A stretch of DNA of 61,465 bases from DASQGA01 sp035535315 (GCA_035535315.1 DATLQD010000098.1:1-61465); one strand, 5' to 3'; positions 23,982 through 31,727 are shown, counted from the first letter of the stretch. Notes: a model not told the origin generated them from the letters alone. A program made the numbers and translations.

Positions 23982-24725
23982 ATCGCAGGCAGGGACGAGA
24001 TCCTCGGATTCGCCGCCGAGCTCCTCGAGCTCGACGCCCATCCGGACTACGGGCCGATGGGCCTCCAGGTCGTCGGTGCGCCGGAGGTGATGAAGATCGT
24101 TTGCGGCGTGTCCGCCTCCCGCGAGCTCTTCGAGCGTGCCGCCGAGCTAGGCGCCCAACTGGTTCTCGTCCATCACGGTCTCTTCTGGGATCGTGACTCG
24201 CGGGTGGTCGGCCCGGAGCTGAAAGGCCGGCTGCGCGCGCTATTCCACGCCGACCTCACACTCGCCGCCTACCACCTGGCGCTCGACGCCCACCCCGAGC
24301 TGGGAAACAACGTGCTGCTCGCCCAGGAGCTCGGCGTGGGCCCGTTGGAACCCTTCGCCGGGATCGGATTCGGCGGCCCCCTGGATCGCCCGCAGCCGAT
24401 GGACGAGTTCGCGACCCGGGTGCGCGAGCGCTTGGACCGGCCACCGCTCGTCTTCTCCTACGGCCCCGAGACGATCGAGCGAGTCGCGATCTGCTCGGGA
24501 GGCGCCGCGCGGCTCCTCGCGGACGCTGTCGCGGAGGGCTACGACTGCTTCGTGACGGGCGAGGCTGCCGAGCCGACGAAGCACGCCGCCAAGGAGGCCG
24601 GAGTCCACTTCGTCGCGGCCGGCCACTACGCGACGGAGACGCTAGGCGTTCGGGCCCTGGCCGAGCGGATCGCCCAGGAGTTCTCACTCGAGTGGGAGTT
24701 CGTCGACCTCCCCAACCCGGTCTAG
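23982..24725 (+). CDS. Nif3/YbgI-like dinuclear metal-centre protein, probable ATC start
   Basis: The protein is very like E. coli YbgI, a hexameric protein with two metals per subunit (LVLVHHGLFWDRDS, DAHPELGNNVLLAQELG, AGHYATETLGVRALAE, EFVDLPNP). The first ATG (24057) lies inside the conserved DYGPMGLQV segment and would delete about 25 conserved N-terminal residues. Upstream the frame stays open to a stop at 23970 with no ATG, GTG or TTG. An ATC at 23982, with AGGG seven bases before it, gives AGRDEILGFAAELLELDAHP and a total of 247 residues, matching YbgI. Family identity is firm; the ATC start is inference. The biochemical role is unresolved. Confidence 0.85.
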   Translation: MAGRDEILGFAAELLELDAHPDYGPMGLQVVGAPEVMKIVCGVSASRELFERAAELGAQLVLVHHGLFWDRDSRVVGPELKGRLRALFHADLTLAAYHLALDAHPELGNNVLLAQELGVGPLEPFAGIGFGGPLDRPQPMDEFATRVRERLDRPPLVFSYGPETIERVAICSGGAARLLADAVAEGYDCFVTGEAAEPTKHAAKEAGVHFVAAGHYATETLGVRALAERIAQEFSLEWEFVDLPNPV

Positions 24726-25556
24726 GAAGTCTTCCAGGATCGATGCGCACTCCTCAGGGCGCTCTCCGATCAGCAGGTGGCCCGCCCCGGCGACCACCCG
24801 GATCGGAGCCCTGAGCCGGCGCGCGTACTCGAAGCCGTCCTCGAGCGGCACCATCCGATCTCGCGAGCCCCAGAGCACGAGTGCCGGGCAGATCACCCGG
24901 TCGAGTTCGAGACGCGGATCGTCGCGGACGAGAGCCGCCGAGGCCGCTGCCACGTCCGTCGCGTCGTGCCCGCCTTCGAGGAATCCAAGGACGGCCTCCG
25001 CGGTCAGGTCGCGCGCCAGACCCGCGCCCCAGTAGCCGAATGTGAGCGCCCGCAAGGACGGCCGGGGCGCGATGTGGTGCCGCAGCCGCGCCGCATGACG
25101 CGCGGGCTTCAGGAGCCCGGTGAGCGCGAGGAACGCCTCCGCCCGGCGGGAGGCGGACGAGATGCCGGCCGACTCCACGAGGGCGAGGGCGGAGACCCGG
25201 GCTGGGTGGGCCACGGCCAGCCGGAGAGCGACAACGCCGCCCATCGAGTGGCCGACGAGAGCAGCGGGAGCGGTTGTCTCCTGCTGCAGGATCGCGGCGA
25301 TGCAGTCTGCGTAGGCGCCAAGGTCCGCATGCCGGCCGATCGAGCCCGAGCGGCCGTGACCCGGAAGGTCGGGAACGAGAACTCGCCTCGAGCGCGCCAG
25401 GAGCGGCGCCAGGCGCGTCCAGTTCGTGGCTGCGCCCCCTAGACCGTGGACGAGGACGACAGGTCGTCCCGCGCCGGCGGCGAAGTACCGCAGGCGGGCC
25501 CCCCGGAACTCTGCAAACAGCGGGCGAAAACCTTCGAGGAGCGTTGCGTCCGACAT
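24684..25556 (-). CDS. Alpha/beta-fold hydrolase
   Basis: The protein of 290 residues from ATG 25556 has the alpha/beta hydrolase core: VVLVHGLGGAATNWTRL (oxyanion loop), RRVLVPDLPGHGRS, the nucleophile elbow LVGHSMGGVVALRLA, the acid loop ALVLWGSRDRMVPLEDG, and the catalytic His in VVAGAGHLLIGERP. Substrate cannot be assigned; esterase, lactonase or C-C hydrolase are all possible. Its 3' end overlaps the convergent Nif3 gene by 42 bp, an unusually long antisense overlap. Upstream it is divergent from the small HTH gene across a ~140-bp leader. Confidence 0.87.
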   Translation of the reverse strand: MSDATLLEGFRPLFAEFRGARLRYFAAGAGRPVVLVHGLGGAATNWTRLAPLLARSRRVLVPDLPGHGRSGSIGRHADLGAYADCIAAILQQETTAPAALVGHSMGGVVALRLAVAHPARVSALALVESAGISSASRRAEAFLALTGLLKPARHAARLRHHIAPRPSLRALTFGYWGAGLARDLTAEAVLGFLEGGHDATDVAAASAALVRDDPRLELDRVICPALVLWGSRDRMVPLEDGFEYARRLRAPIRVVAGAGHLLIGERPEECASILEDFLDRVGEVDELPLE

Positions 25557-25572
25557 CACCGACGCGTATTCT
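25544..25572 (+). promoter_or_regulatory. Predicted sigma70-type promoter for the small HTH gene leader
   Basis: A -35 box TTGCGT (25544-25549) is followed by a 17-bp spacer and a -10 box TATTCT (25567-25572). Transcription would begin near 25579, at or next to an ATG that opens an eight-codon reading frame (MKQGARRL, ending 25606). The boxes overlap the start of the divergent hydrolase. Confidence 0.4.
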
Positions 25573-25637
25573 TCCGTCCATGAAGCAAGGAGCCCGACGC
25601 CTTTGAGCTCCCTCGCCACCGATGTCTTTGCGGCGCC

Positions 25638-25669
25638 AAGCCCGCCTGTCCCATGACGGCGGGCTTTTT
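25638..25669 (+). terminator. Intrinsic terminator inside the leader of the small HTH gene
   Basis: A perfect 9-bp stem (AAGCCCGCC with GGCGGGCTT) is followed by five T. It points along the plus strand, yet no plus-strand gene ends just upstream, and the HTH gene starts only 25 bp later. It therefore acts either as an attenuator for that gene or as the end of a short RNA starting near 25579. A GTC/GAC extension narrows the loop to four bases. Confidence 0.75.
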
Positions 25670-25693
25670 CGTACCCGACTGAAAGGAGCGTTC

Positions 25694-25864
25694 GTGGCCA
25701 ACCACCTCACGCCCGAGGAGCTGTCGAAAGAGCTTGGAATCGATCGGATCGAGGTCATCCGCCTCTGCGTCCAGGAGTCGGTGCCGATCTACCACGGGAA
25801 GATCGACAAGATGCTCTTCCAGGCTCAGCTCCAGGCGTTGAGCGCCGGCCCGGCGTCCAGATAG
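25694..25864 (+). CDS. Small helix-turn-helix-like protein (56 aa)
   Basis: The true start is GTG 25694, with AAGGAG seven bases upstream; the open frame is longer but would run through the terminator. The 56 residues contain LTPEELSKELGIDRIEVIRL, a compact helix-turn-helix-like pair, then CVQESVPIYHGKIDKMLFQA, which resembles the second half of excisionase or MerR-type small domains. It lacks a dimer or effector domain. Similar small proteins seem to occur in other actinobacteria, from memory. It is preceded by an attenuator-like hairpin and followed by a GC-rich hairpin. Confidence 0.7.
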   Translation: MANHLTPEELSKELGIDRIEVIRLCVQESVPIYHGKIDKMLFQAQLQALSAGPASR

Positions 25865-25871
25865 ACCCGCG

Positions 25872-25892
25872 GGGCGGGAGAAATTCCCGCCC
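25872..25892. terminator. GC-rich hairpin between convergent genes
   Basis: An 8-bp perfect stem (GGGCGGGA with TCCCGCCC) has a 5-nt loop and lies 7 bp after the HTH gene stop and just past the ku stop. Neither side has a T tract, so it may be a weak bidirectional terminator or an RNA-stabilising 3' hairpin. Confidence 0.5.
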
Positions 25893-25898
25893 GACAAA

Positions 25899-26735
25899 CT
25901 AGCGCGCTGCGGCTCGCTTTCGGGACGGTCCGCCCCGCTTCGCCTTTGCGGGCGCCTTCTGCTTGTGCGCCTGGGCGACGGATTGCTTCAGCGCCTCCAT
26001 GAGGTCGATCACCGGGACGGGAGCCGCCGGCTCGGGCTGCTTGATCTCTTCGCCCGCAAGCTTCGCTTCGAGCATGCGCCTGAGGTCGTTTCGATACTCG
26101 TTCTCGAACTCGCTGGGATCGAACTCGCCGACGAGGCTCTCGACGAGCTCGAGCGCCATCTTCAGCTCGGCCTTGCTCGCGTCGGTCTCTTCTACGGCCT
26201 CGTCGATCTCGGAGCGCGAGCGGATGTCCTCGGCGAAATACAGCGTCTCGAGGGCGAGCGAGTCTCCCAGCGGGCGGATGAGGCAGAGGTTCTCCTTGCC
26301 CCAGAGGACGAACTTGCCAACCGCGCCGACCTTCGCCTCCTGCATCGCACGAAGGAGGAGGACGTACGGCCGCCGCTGGGCCGCCGCCGCGGCCGGGGCC
26401 AGGTAGTAGGCCCGGTCGAAGTAGATCGGGTCGACCTGCTCGACCGGGACGAAACGGAGGATGTCGATCGATTGCGAGCGCTGAACCGCGACAGTCTCGA
26501 GGTCAGACTCCTCGACGATGACGAACTGCCCCTTTGAAAACTCCCAGCCCTTGACGAGCTCGTCGGCTTCCACGTCCCGCTCGTGGAACGGGCAGTAGCG
26601 CTTCTGCTTGATCGGCGTTCCGCACTCGCGATGGAGGGTTCGAAACGAGGTGTCCTGCCGCTGCTGCGCGACGGCCAGCCCGATCGGGATGTTGACCAGG
26701 CCGAAGTTGATGGATCCGTTCCAGATCGTGCGCAT
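25899..26735 (-). CDS. ku: Non-homologous end-joining DNA-binding protein Ku
   Basis: The protein of 278 residues has the bacterial Ku core: MRTIWNGSINFGLVNIPIGL at the start, then RTLHRECGTPIKQKRYCPFH, EESDLETVAVQRSQSIDI, YYLAPA and LVESLVGEFDPSEFENEYR. Ku homodimers ring broken DNA ends and recruit LigD. The C-terminus is Lys/Ala-rich (KQKAPAKAKRGGPSRKRAAA), a tail common in actinobacterial Ku. I prefer ATG 26735 over TTG 26741. No ligD is visible; the ligA in the window is the replicative NAD ligase. Confidence 0.96.
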   Translation of the reverse strand: MRTIWNGSINFGLVNIPIGLAVAQQRQDTSFRTLHRECGTPIKQKRYCPFHERDVEADELVKGWEFSKGQFVIVEESDLETVAVQRSQSIDILRFVPVEQVDPIYFDRAYYLAPAAAAAQRRPYVLLLRAMQEAKVGAVGKFVLWGKENLCLIRPLGDSLALETLYFAEDIRSRSEIDEAVEETDASKAELKMALELVESLVGEFDPSEFENEYRNDLRRMLEAKLAGEEIKQPEPAAPVPVIDLMEALKQSVAQAHKQKAPAKAKRGGPSRKRAAAR

Positions 26736-26886
26736 AGGCAAGCCTCAGCGTATCGGGGACCGGCGTGATTCTGCACGAGAGAAGGGTTCCCTTCCACCCT
26801 CGAGAAGGAATCAGCGGGCGCGGTGTCCCCGGCGAGGAGCACCGAGCGGCGCCTGCGCCAAGGCCTGCAGGCTCGGCTACTCGCTT

Positions 26887-28062
26887 CTACAGACGGCGAG
26901 CGCCGACGTACGTCGACGCATACCACGAATCCGAGAGGCTCGAGATCTTCACAACGTCGCCGGTGTGGGGCGCGTGGACGAACGATCCGCCACCGATGTA
27001 GATGCCTACGTGGCCGAGCCCATCGAAGAAGACAAGGTCGCCGGCCTCCAGCTGGTCGCGGCTGACCGGGCTGCCGTAGCCGTACTGCATTGCGGCGTTG
27101 TGCGGAAGGGAGATCCCGACCTGGGCGTAGACGTACATGACAAACCCGGAGCAATCGAAACCGCTCGGCGATGCCCCGCCCCAGACGTATGGAACACCCA
27201 GGTAGCTCAGTGCGATCCCGGCGACCCCACCGTGAGTTGCAGGCGGTGGAGAGCTGCCCGACGCACCGTCTGCGACCGGCGTGGAACTTGTAGAACCAGA
27301 GGACTGCTGCTGGTCGACGACCTGCTGGGCCTGCTCCTGCAAGCGGCGTTGGCGCTGTGCCTCCTCCGCCTTGATCTTCGCGATCTGATCCTTGATCGAC
27401 GCGAGCAGCCGCTGCCGCTCCGCAAGCTGTCCTTCGATCTGACGCCGCCGCTCTGCCCGCTCCGCCAGCACTTGCTCCTGCTGCACACGAGCAATCGCGA
27501 GCTTTTTCTCACGGCGCTTGATCTCTGCCCGGTAGCTTCGGATCTCGCTGACCACGCGAGTGTCCTCCGCCGAGACGCGGCTGATGGTGTCGACACGCTC
27601 CAGGAGCTCACTGAGGCTCCTTGATCCGAGCAGGACCTCGAGGACGTTGTCGTCGCCGCTCTTGTAGAGAGCGAGGAGCCGGCTCGCAAGCGTGGCCTGC
27701 GCGTTCTTGAAGTTGCTCCGCGCGATCACGAGGTGCCGCTGGTTTACCTTCTCCTCCGCGCGGATCGCGTCGAGCTTCATCTGGGCCGCGTTGTAGGCGT
27801 CGACCGCCTTGTCGAGGCTCGAGTCGATGGCCTGGATGTCGGCCAGCACGCGCTGGGCCTCGGCCTGCTTCGCCGAGACGGTCGGCGAGGCCGTAGCCGA
27901 AGTGCCCGCAGCAAGCAGCGTGGCCATGCTAGCCAGCAGTGCGACGGCCGTCCTTCGTCTACAAGGCTGGATCAGATAGCTCCGGAATTGGGAGACACGG
28001 ACATAGGGCAAGCAGGCGCGCGTGCGGGGCTGGGCGACGCCACAAGGGGCGGAGCCTAACAA
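26887..28062 (-). CDS. Coiled-coil NlpC/P60 peptidoglycan endopeptidase
   Basis: The protein has a signal peptide after a basic CRRR, a long coiled coil (~residues 62-250), a Ser/Pro linker, and a C-terminal NlpC/P60 domain. Catalytic Cys304 is in FDCSGFVMYVYAQVG, His351 in LGHVGIYIGGGSFVHAP, and GAPYVWGG-like sequence reads GVPYVWGG. It should cut D-Glu-mDAP bonds in peptidoglycan during division, as RipA and PcsB-type enzymes do. The start is uncertain: the upstream TTG (28062) lacks a ribosome-binding site, and a CTG at 27975 has GGAG six bases before it. ATG 27927 would remove the signal n-region. It is divergent from the 3D-domain gene. Confidence 0.9.
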   Translation of the reverse strand: MLGSAPCGVAQPRTRACLPYVRVSQFRSYLIQPCRRRTAVALLASMATLLAAGTSATASPTVSAKQAEAQRVLADIQAIDSSLDKAVDAYNAAQMKLDAIRAEEKVNQRHLVIARSNFKNAQATLASRLLALYKSGDDNVLEVLLGSRSLSELLERVDTISRVSAEDTRVVSEIRSYRAEIKRREKKLAIARVQQEQVLAERAERRRQIEGQLAERQRLLASIKDQIAKIKAEEAQRQRRLQEQAQQVVDQQQSSGSTSSTPVADGASGSSPPPATHGGVAGIALSYLGVPYVWGGASPSGFDCSGFVMYVYAQVGISLPHNAAMQYGYGSPVSRDQLEAGDLVFFDGLGHVGIYIGGGSFVHAPHTGDVVKISSLSDSWYASTYVGARRL

Positions 28063-28156
28063 TGAAGGCGGCTAGGAGCCAGAAGACCCGGCTTGTGCCG
28101 TCGGATACAATCCTACCTGTTCCGCGGTTTCGGCGCTTGCTAGGGTTGGCCGCCTC

Positions 28157-29215
28157 GTGCGAGGGCGTCTGCTTCCACGAGGGGCTCGCATCGCGATTGC
28201 GGCCCCGGCCTTGTCGGTGGCACTCCTGGCGTCGGCCGGCGCGCGCGCCGACGACCCCGGGATGCTCCGAAGTCAGAGCGACCGGCTGCGCTCCGAAAAC
28301 GCAGCGCTTGCGGACCATGCACGGGCGGCTGTCCTCGAGCTCTACGCGCTGGAGTCCGGTCTCGCACGCGCCGAACGGCGTCTGGCAACTCTTCGCGCCC
28401 GTTCGCAGCAGCTCGCCGCGCAGCGCGACGCGGCAAGGCGGAACCTGCAGATCCTCCGCCGTGCACTGGCTCAAGCCGAGGACCAGCTTGGCGCGCGGTT
28501 GCGGACCCTCTACATCGACGGTGATGCCGACCCGCTTGCAATCCTCCTCGGGGCGCGCTCCCTCGACGAGGCGCTGACTGGACTCGACAACCTCGGACGG
28601 CTCGCGCGCCAGGACAAGGAGATCATCTCCGACGTCAAGGAGACGCGCGCGGGCGTCCGGACCGCCCTGCGGACCCTGGCGGCCGAGCAGGCCCGCCTGG
28701 CCCGGCTGACGGACGAAGCGGAAGCGGCCCGCGATGCCCTCCTGGCCGCACGCTCCGAGCGAGCCGGCTACCTCGCCGAGGTTCGTCGCCGGCAGGGGCT
28801 GAACACGGTCCAGATCGGCAACCTGACCGAACAGGCGCAGGCTGCAGAGGTGCAGTCCCACGAGATCGAGAGCGGGAGCTCGTCCGGCTCGGGTGACTCG
28901 TCGAGCTCGTCCGGGCCGCCGCCTGCGGTCCCGACCGGGGCCCCGGCGGGGCCGGGCACACAGATGACGGTGCAATCCACTGGATATGCCCTTCGGGGGA
29001 CGACCGCGACCGGCATCCCGACCAGTTGGGGCGTGGTCGCCGTCGACCCGAGCGTGATCCCCCTCGGCACCCGGATGACCGTGCCAGGCTACGGAGAGGG
29101 CGTGGCCGCGGACACGGGCGGCGCCGTCAAGGGCCTCGTCATCGACCTGTGGTTCCCCACCCGGGAACAGGCGGTCGCCTGGGGCCGGAGGACGGTCACG
29201 ATCACTCTCCATTAG
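28157..29215 (+). CDS. Coiled-coil 3D-domain (Rpf2/YuiC-like) cell-wall protein
   Basis: The 352-residue protein has a signal peptide (IAIAAPALSVALLASAGARA), a coiled coil (~residues 35-250), a Ser/Gly/Pro linker and a C-terminal 3D domain. The three key aspartates are in VAVDPSVIPLGT, VAADTGGAVKG and LVIDLWF, as in YuiC and the MltA-like lytic transglycosylase fold. Its coiled coil is clearly related to that of the divergent NlpC/P60 neighbour: RTLYIDGDADPLAILLGARS here against ALYKSGDDNVLEVLLGSRS there. The pair probably shares a recruiting partner such as FtsEX; that is inference. Confidence 0.88.
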   Translation: MRGRLLPRGARIAIAAPALSVALLASAGARADDPGMLRSQSDRLRSENAALADHARAAVLELYALESGLARAERRLATLRARSQQLAAQRDAARRNLQILRRALAQAEDQLGARLRTLYIDGDADPLAILLGARSLDEALTGLDNLGRLARQDKEIISDVKETRAGVRTALRTLAAEQARLARLTDEAEAARDALLAARSERAGYLAEVRRRQGLNTVQIGNLTEQAQAAEVQSHEIESGSSSGSGDSSSSSGPPPAVPTGAPAGPGTQMTVQSTGYALRGTTATGIPTSWGVVAVDPSVIPLGTRMTVPGYGEGVAADTGGAVKGLVIDLWFPTREQAVAWGRRTVTITLH

Positions 29216-29249
29216 AATTCGTCTTGTCCCAGGTAGCCCAGGGAGGACG

Positions 29250-29942
29250 ATGAGCGGGGGTTCGGTGCCGGAAGAGGTGCACGTCGAGAAGACGTTCGAC
29301 GAGCTGCGCGTTCTCCTTGTTGACGATCATGATCTCTTCAGAAGCGGTCTCGTCAACCTCCTCTCGGAGCACGGGCTGCACGTCGTCGGCGAGGCCGAGA
29401 ACGGGGACGTCGCGCTCCGACTCGTCCGCGAGCTCGCCCCCGACGTCGTGATCATGGATCTCAACATGCCGGGCCCGTCCGGCGTTGACGTGATCCGCCA
29501 GATGACGAGCATCGCGCCGCTGACGCGGGTCGTGGTCCTCACGATCTCCGCCGACGACAGCGACGTCATCAACGCCGTCATGGGCGGTGCCTGCGGCTAC
29601 CTCCTCAAGGACTCCTCGGTCGACCAGCTGATCGCCGGCATCCACTCGGCGGCCGCAGGCGAATCCCTCATCTCACCGCAGATCGCCGCGAAGATGCTCC
29701 AGATCCTGCGCGCCCAGCGCTCGAGCGTCGACGCCGCCGAGACGATCAGAGCCGAGCTCTCCGAACGCGAGATTGAGGTTCTGAAGCTGATCGCCAGCGG
29801 CAACGACAACGCGGAGATCGCGCGTGCGCTCTTCATCAGCCCGAAGACCGTGAAGAACCACATCTCGAACATCCTCATGAAGCTCCAGATGGAAAACCGC
29901 ATCCAGGCGGCCGTCTACGCCGTCCGAAGCGGGATCGTCTAG
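29250..29942 (+). CDS. NarL/LuxR-family response regulator
   Basis: The 230-residue protein has a receiver domain with acidic pair Asp25-Asp26 (VLLVDDHDLF), phospho-acceptor Asp70 (VVIMDLNMPGPSG), Thr98 and Lys120 (GYLLKD). A LuxR helix-turn-helix follows from ~165 (LSEREIEVLKLIASGNDNAE, then ALFISPKTVKNHISNILMKL). The N-terminus has about 18 extra residues. ATG 29250 follows GGGAGGACG. No histidine kinase is adjacent, so it is an orphan in this window. It lies 34 bp after the 3D-domain gene and may be read through from it. Confidence 0.95.
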   Translation: MSGGSVPEEVHVEKTFDELRVLLVDDHDLFRSGLVNLLSEHGLHVVGEAENGDVALRLVRELAPDVVIMDLNMPGPSGVDVIRQMTSIAPLTRVVVLTISADDSDVINAVMGGACGYLLKDSSVDQLIAGIHSAAAGESLISPQIAAKMLQILRAQRSSVDAAETIRAELSEREIEVLKLIASGNDNAEIARALFISPKTVKNHISNILMKLQMENRIQAAVYAVRSGIV

Positions 29943-30116
29943 GAGGGATTGGTGGAACGTCGCTCGTCGCCGGGGTGCGATGGTCGTTCCGAGGCAAGGA
30001 CGCAGGGAGTGCCAATAGCAGCGCTATCGGTGCGACTGAGGACGCAGCATCGGGGCGAGCAGCGCGGCCCGGCGGCACTGCGCTTGCGTTTCGCCAAGCC
30101 CTCCTACTAAGGACGT
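29943..30116. other. Convergent intergenic region with possible 52-codon ORF
   Basis: This 174-bp gap lies between the stops of the response regulator and the coiled-coil gene. It holds a possible reading frame on the plus strand (GTG 29952 to TAA 30110, Arg-rich) with GGAGGG four bases upstream, a small palindrome ATAGC-agc-GCTAT, and the octamer GGACGCAG twice. None of these is strong evidence of a gene or structured RNA. Confidence 0.3.
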
Positions 30117-30443
30117 CTAGCCGTTCAGCGGCACGGCGCGGCGAGCATGGATTCGCTGGCGCAGAAGCTCGAGCAGCGCCCGGAGGCGGACGAGCTCCTC
30201 CTCCCCCTGCGTGCGCCGGTCGGAGAGGCGCCTGAGCTCCTCGAGCTCGATCGTGTCCTCATCAGCCCGAGCGAGCTCCCCGATCCGCTTCTCGATTCGG
30301 GCGCGCTCCGTTTCGAGCAGCAGCGCCCGTGCGCAGCCGTCCGTGAGCGTATTCTCCATCTCCGCAAGCCCTGCCTCGTCGTCCGGGGCGGCGTCGAGGA
30401 GTGCGCGGATTTGATCGAGCAGAAGGGGGAAATCGTTCGACAT
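30117..30443 (-). CDS. Short coiled-coil protein of unknown function
   Basis: The protein of 108 residues from ATG 30443 (start MSNDFPLLLDQIRALLDAA) is almost wholly helical, charged and without cysteine, signal or membrane segment. Heptad-like repeats run through ETERARIEKRIGELARADED and ELEELRRLSDRRTQGEEEL. I do not recognise a family. It is divergent from the carboxypeptidase gene, with 66 bp between the starts. Confidence 0.55.
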   Translation of the reverse strand: MSNDFPLLLDQIRALLDAAPDDEAGLAEMENTLTDGCARALLLETERARIEKRIGELARADEDTIELEELRRLSDRRTQGEEELVRLRALLELLRQRIHARRAVPLNG

Positions 30444-30509
30444 CGCCGTCTCTCTAGTATCGAGGAGCAGCCATGGGGCGACCATGGGCCGGTAGGCCTA
30501 TCTTCGCCG

Positions 30510-31727
30510 GTGAGGCGGCCCACACGGCGCGCCGCCTGGATCGTTGCCCTTGCGTCGGCTTTGGCGCTCGCAACGGCAGGCGCAGCAACGGCGGCGCTCT
30601 CCGGCGAGCTAACGCGAGCGCTCACCGTCCGCGGCGTCTCCTGGCAGGCCACGGGCGCGCTCGTCCTCGATCTTCGCAACGGCGGCCTCGTCTACGGGAA
30701 GCACCCGGACCGCCCACTCCGGCCCGCGTCGAATGAGAAGCTGATCGTGGCGCTCGCAGCTCTCGACCGCCTGGGCCCCTCTGCGCGCATCCCGACTCGC
30801 GTGCTCGGCAGGGGATCCTCGAGCAAGTCTGTCTGGCAAGGAGCGCTCATCCTGAAGGGCTACGGCGACCCGACGCTCACCGGCTCGGACCTCGCCGTGC
30901 TCGCGAAGCGAGTCCGGCTCTCCGGCATTACCACGGTGACGGGCAAGGTCTTCGCTGACGAGACGTACTTCGATACCCGTCGCGTCGCGCCGGGCTGGAA
31001 GCCGTCCTTCTACAAGGAGGAGTGCCCCCCGCTCTCGGCTCTCGTAGTCGACGAAGCGAAGGTCCGTGGCCGCACGGTCGAAACGCCGGCGCTTGCCGCA
31101 GCGCGGGCGTTTCGCCGAGCGCTGATGCTCGCGGGCGTCAGGGTGCTCCGGGGCGCCGGCGTCGGGGGAGCCGACGAGGGCGACACGCTCGTCTCCCAGA
31201 TCCTCTCTCCCTCGACCGCCGGGCTGGTGCGGCAGATGAATCGACAGAGTGACAACTTCGTCGCAGAGATGCTCCTGAAGCGCCTCGGCGCCCGCGTCCT
31301 CGACCGCGGGGCGACCGCCGCCGGCGTCTCCGTAGCACGCGAGGTCCTACGAGCGCGCGGGGTGCCGCTGGCCGGGGTCCGGATAGCCGACGGCTCCGGC
31401 TTGTCCAGTTACGACCGCCTGACGGCGCGGGCGGTCGCCGCCATCCTGGTCACGGGCTGGAGCGACCCCGGCTTCCAGCGGCCGTTCGTGAGCTCGCTGC
31501 CATTGGCGGGCGTGAACGGCACCTTGAAGGACCGTTTGCGCTCGCCTCCAGCACGCGGCTTCGTTCGTGCGAAGACCGGGACAACCGACAGTGCCTCGAG
31601 CCTCTCGGGATTCGTCGGAGCGCGATACGTCTTCTCCGTGCTCCAGAACGGGGCTCCGATCCCATGGCTCTCCGCACGGCAGGGCCAGGATCGATTCGTA
31701 CAGATTCTTTCGGGCCGCGCGCGCTAG
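30510..31727 (+). CDS. dacB: D-alanyl-D-alanine carboxypeptidase/endopeptidase (PBP4 type)
   Basis: This S13-family penicillin-binding protein trims or cuts peptidoglycan cross-links outside the cell. From GTG 30510 it is 405 residues: signal peptide (AAWIVALASALALATAGAA), then the S-x-x-K motif SNEK at 74-77, SDN at 247-249 (RQSDNFVAEML), and KTG at 355-357 (RAKTGTT). The inserted domain between SxxK and SDN is shorter than in E. coli PBP4. Its stop overlaps ligA on the other strand by 4 bp. It extends the run of wall enzymes in this region. Confidence 0.91.
   Translation: MRRPTRRAAWIVALASALALATAGAATAALSGELTRALTVRGVSWQATGALVLDLRNGGLVYGKHPDRPLRPASNEKLIVALAALDRLGPSARIPTRVLGRGSSSKSVWQGALILKGYGDPTLTGSDLAVLAKRVRLSGITTVTGKVFADETYFDTRRVAPGWKPSFYKEECPPLSALVVDEAKVRGRTVETPALAAARAFRRALMLAGVRVLRGAGVGGADEGDTLVSQILSPSTAGLVRQMNRQSDNFVAEMLLKRLGARVLDRGATAAGVSVAREVLRARGVPLAGVRIADGSGLSSYDRLTARAVAAILVTGWSDPGFQRPFVSSLPLAGVNGTLKDRLRSPPARGFVRAKTGTTDSASSLSGFVGARYVFSVLQNGAPIPWLSARQGQDRFVQILSGRAR

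Noticed and set aside
26736..26886. Possible RNA gene between ku and the NlpC/P60 gene
   Set aside because: Only a small GAAGGG-TT-CCCTTC palindrome is seen; no cloverleaf or other recognisable fold.
28063..28156. c-di-AMP (ydaO-type) riboswitch before the NlpC/P60 gene
   Set aside because: Such switches often precede actinobacterial wall hydrolases, but the gap is only 94 bp and none of the conserved motifs is present on either strand.
29943..30116. c-di-GMP riboswitch (the GGACGCAG motif looked suggestive)
   Set aside because: The second conserved helix and tetraloop are absent, and the region lies between convergent stops where a riboswitch would have no gene to control.
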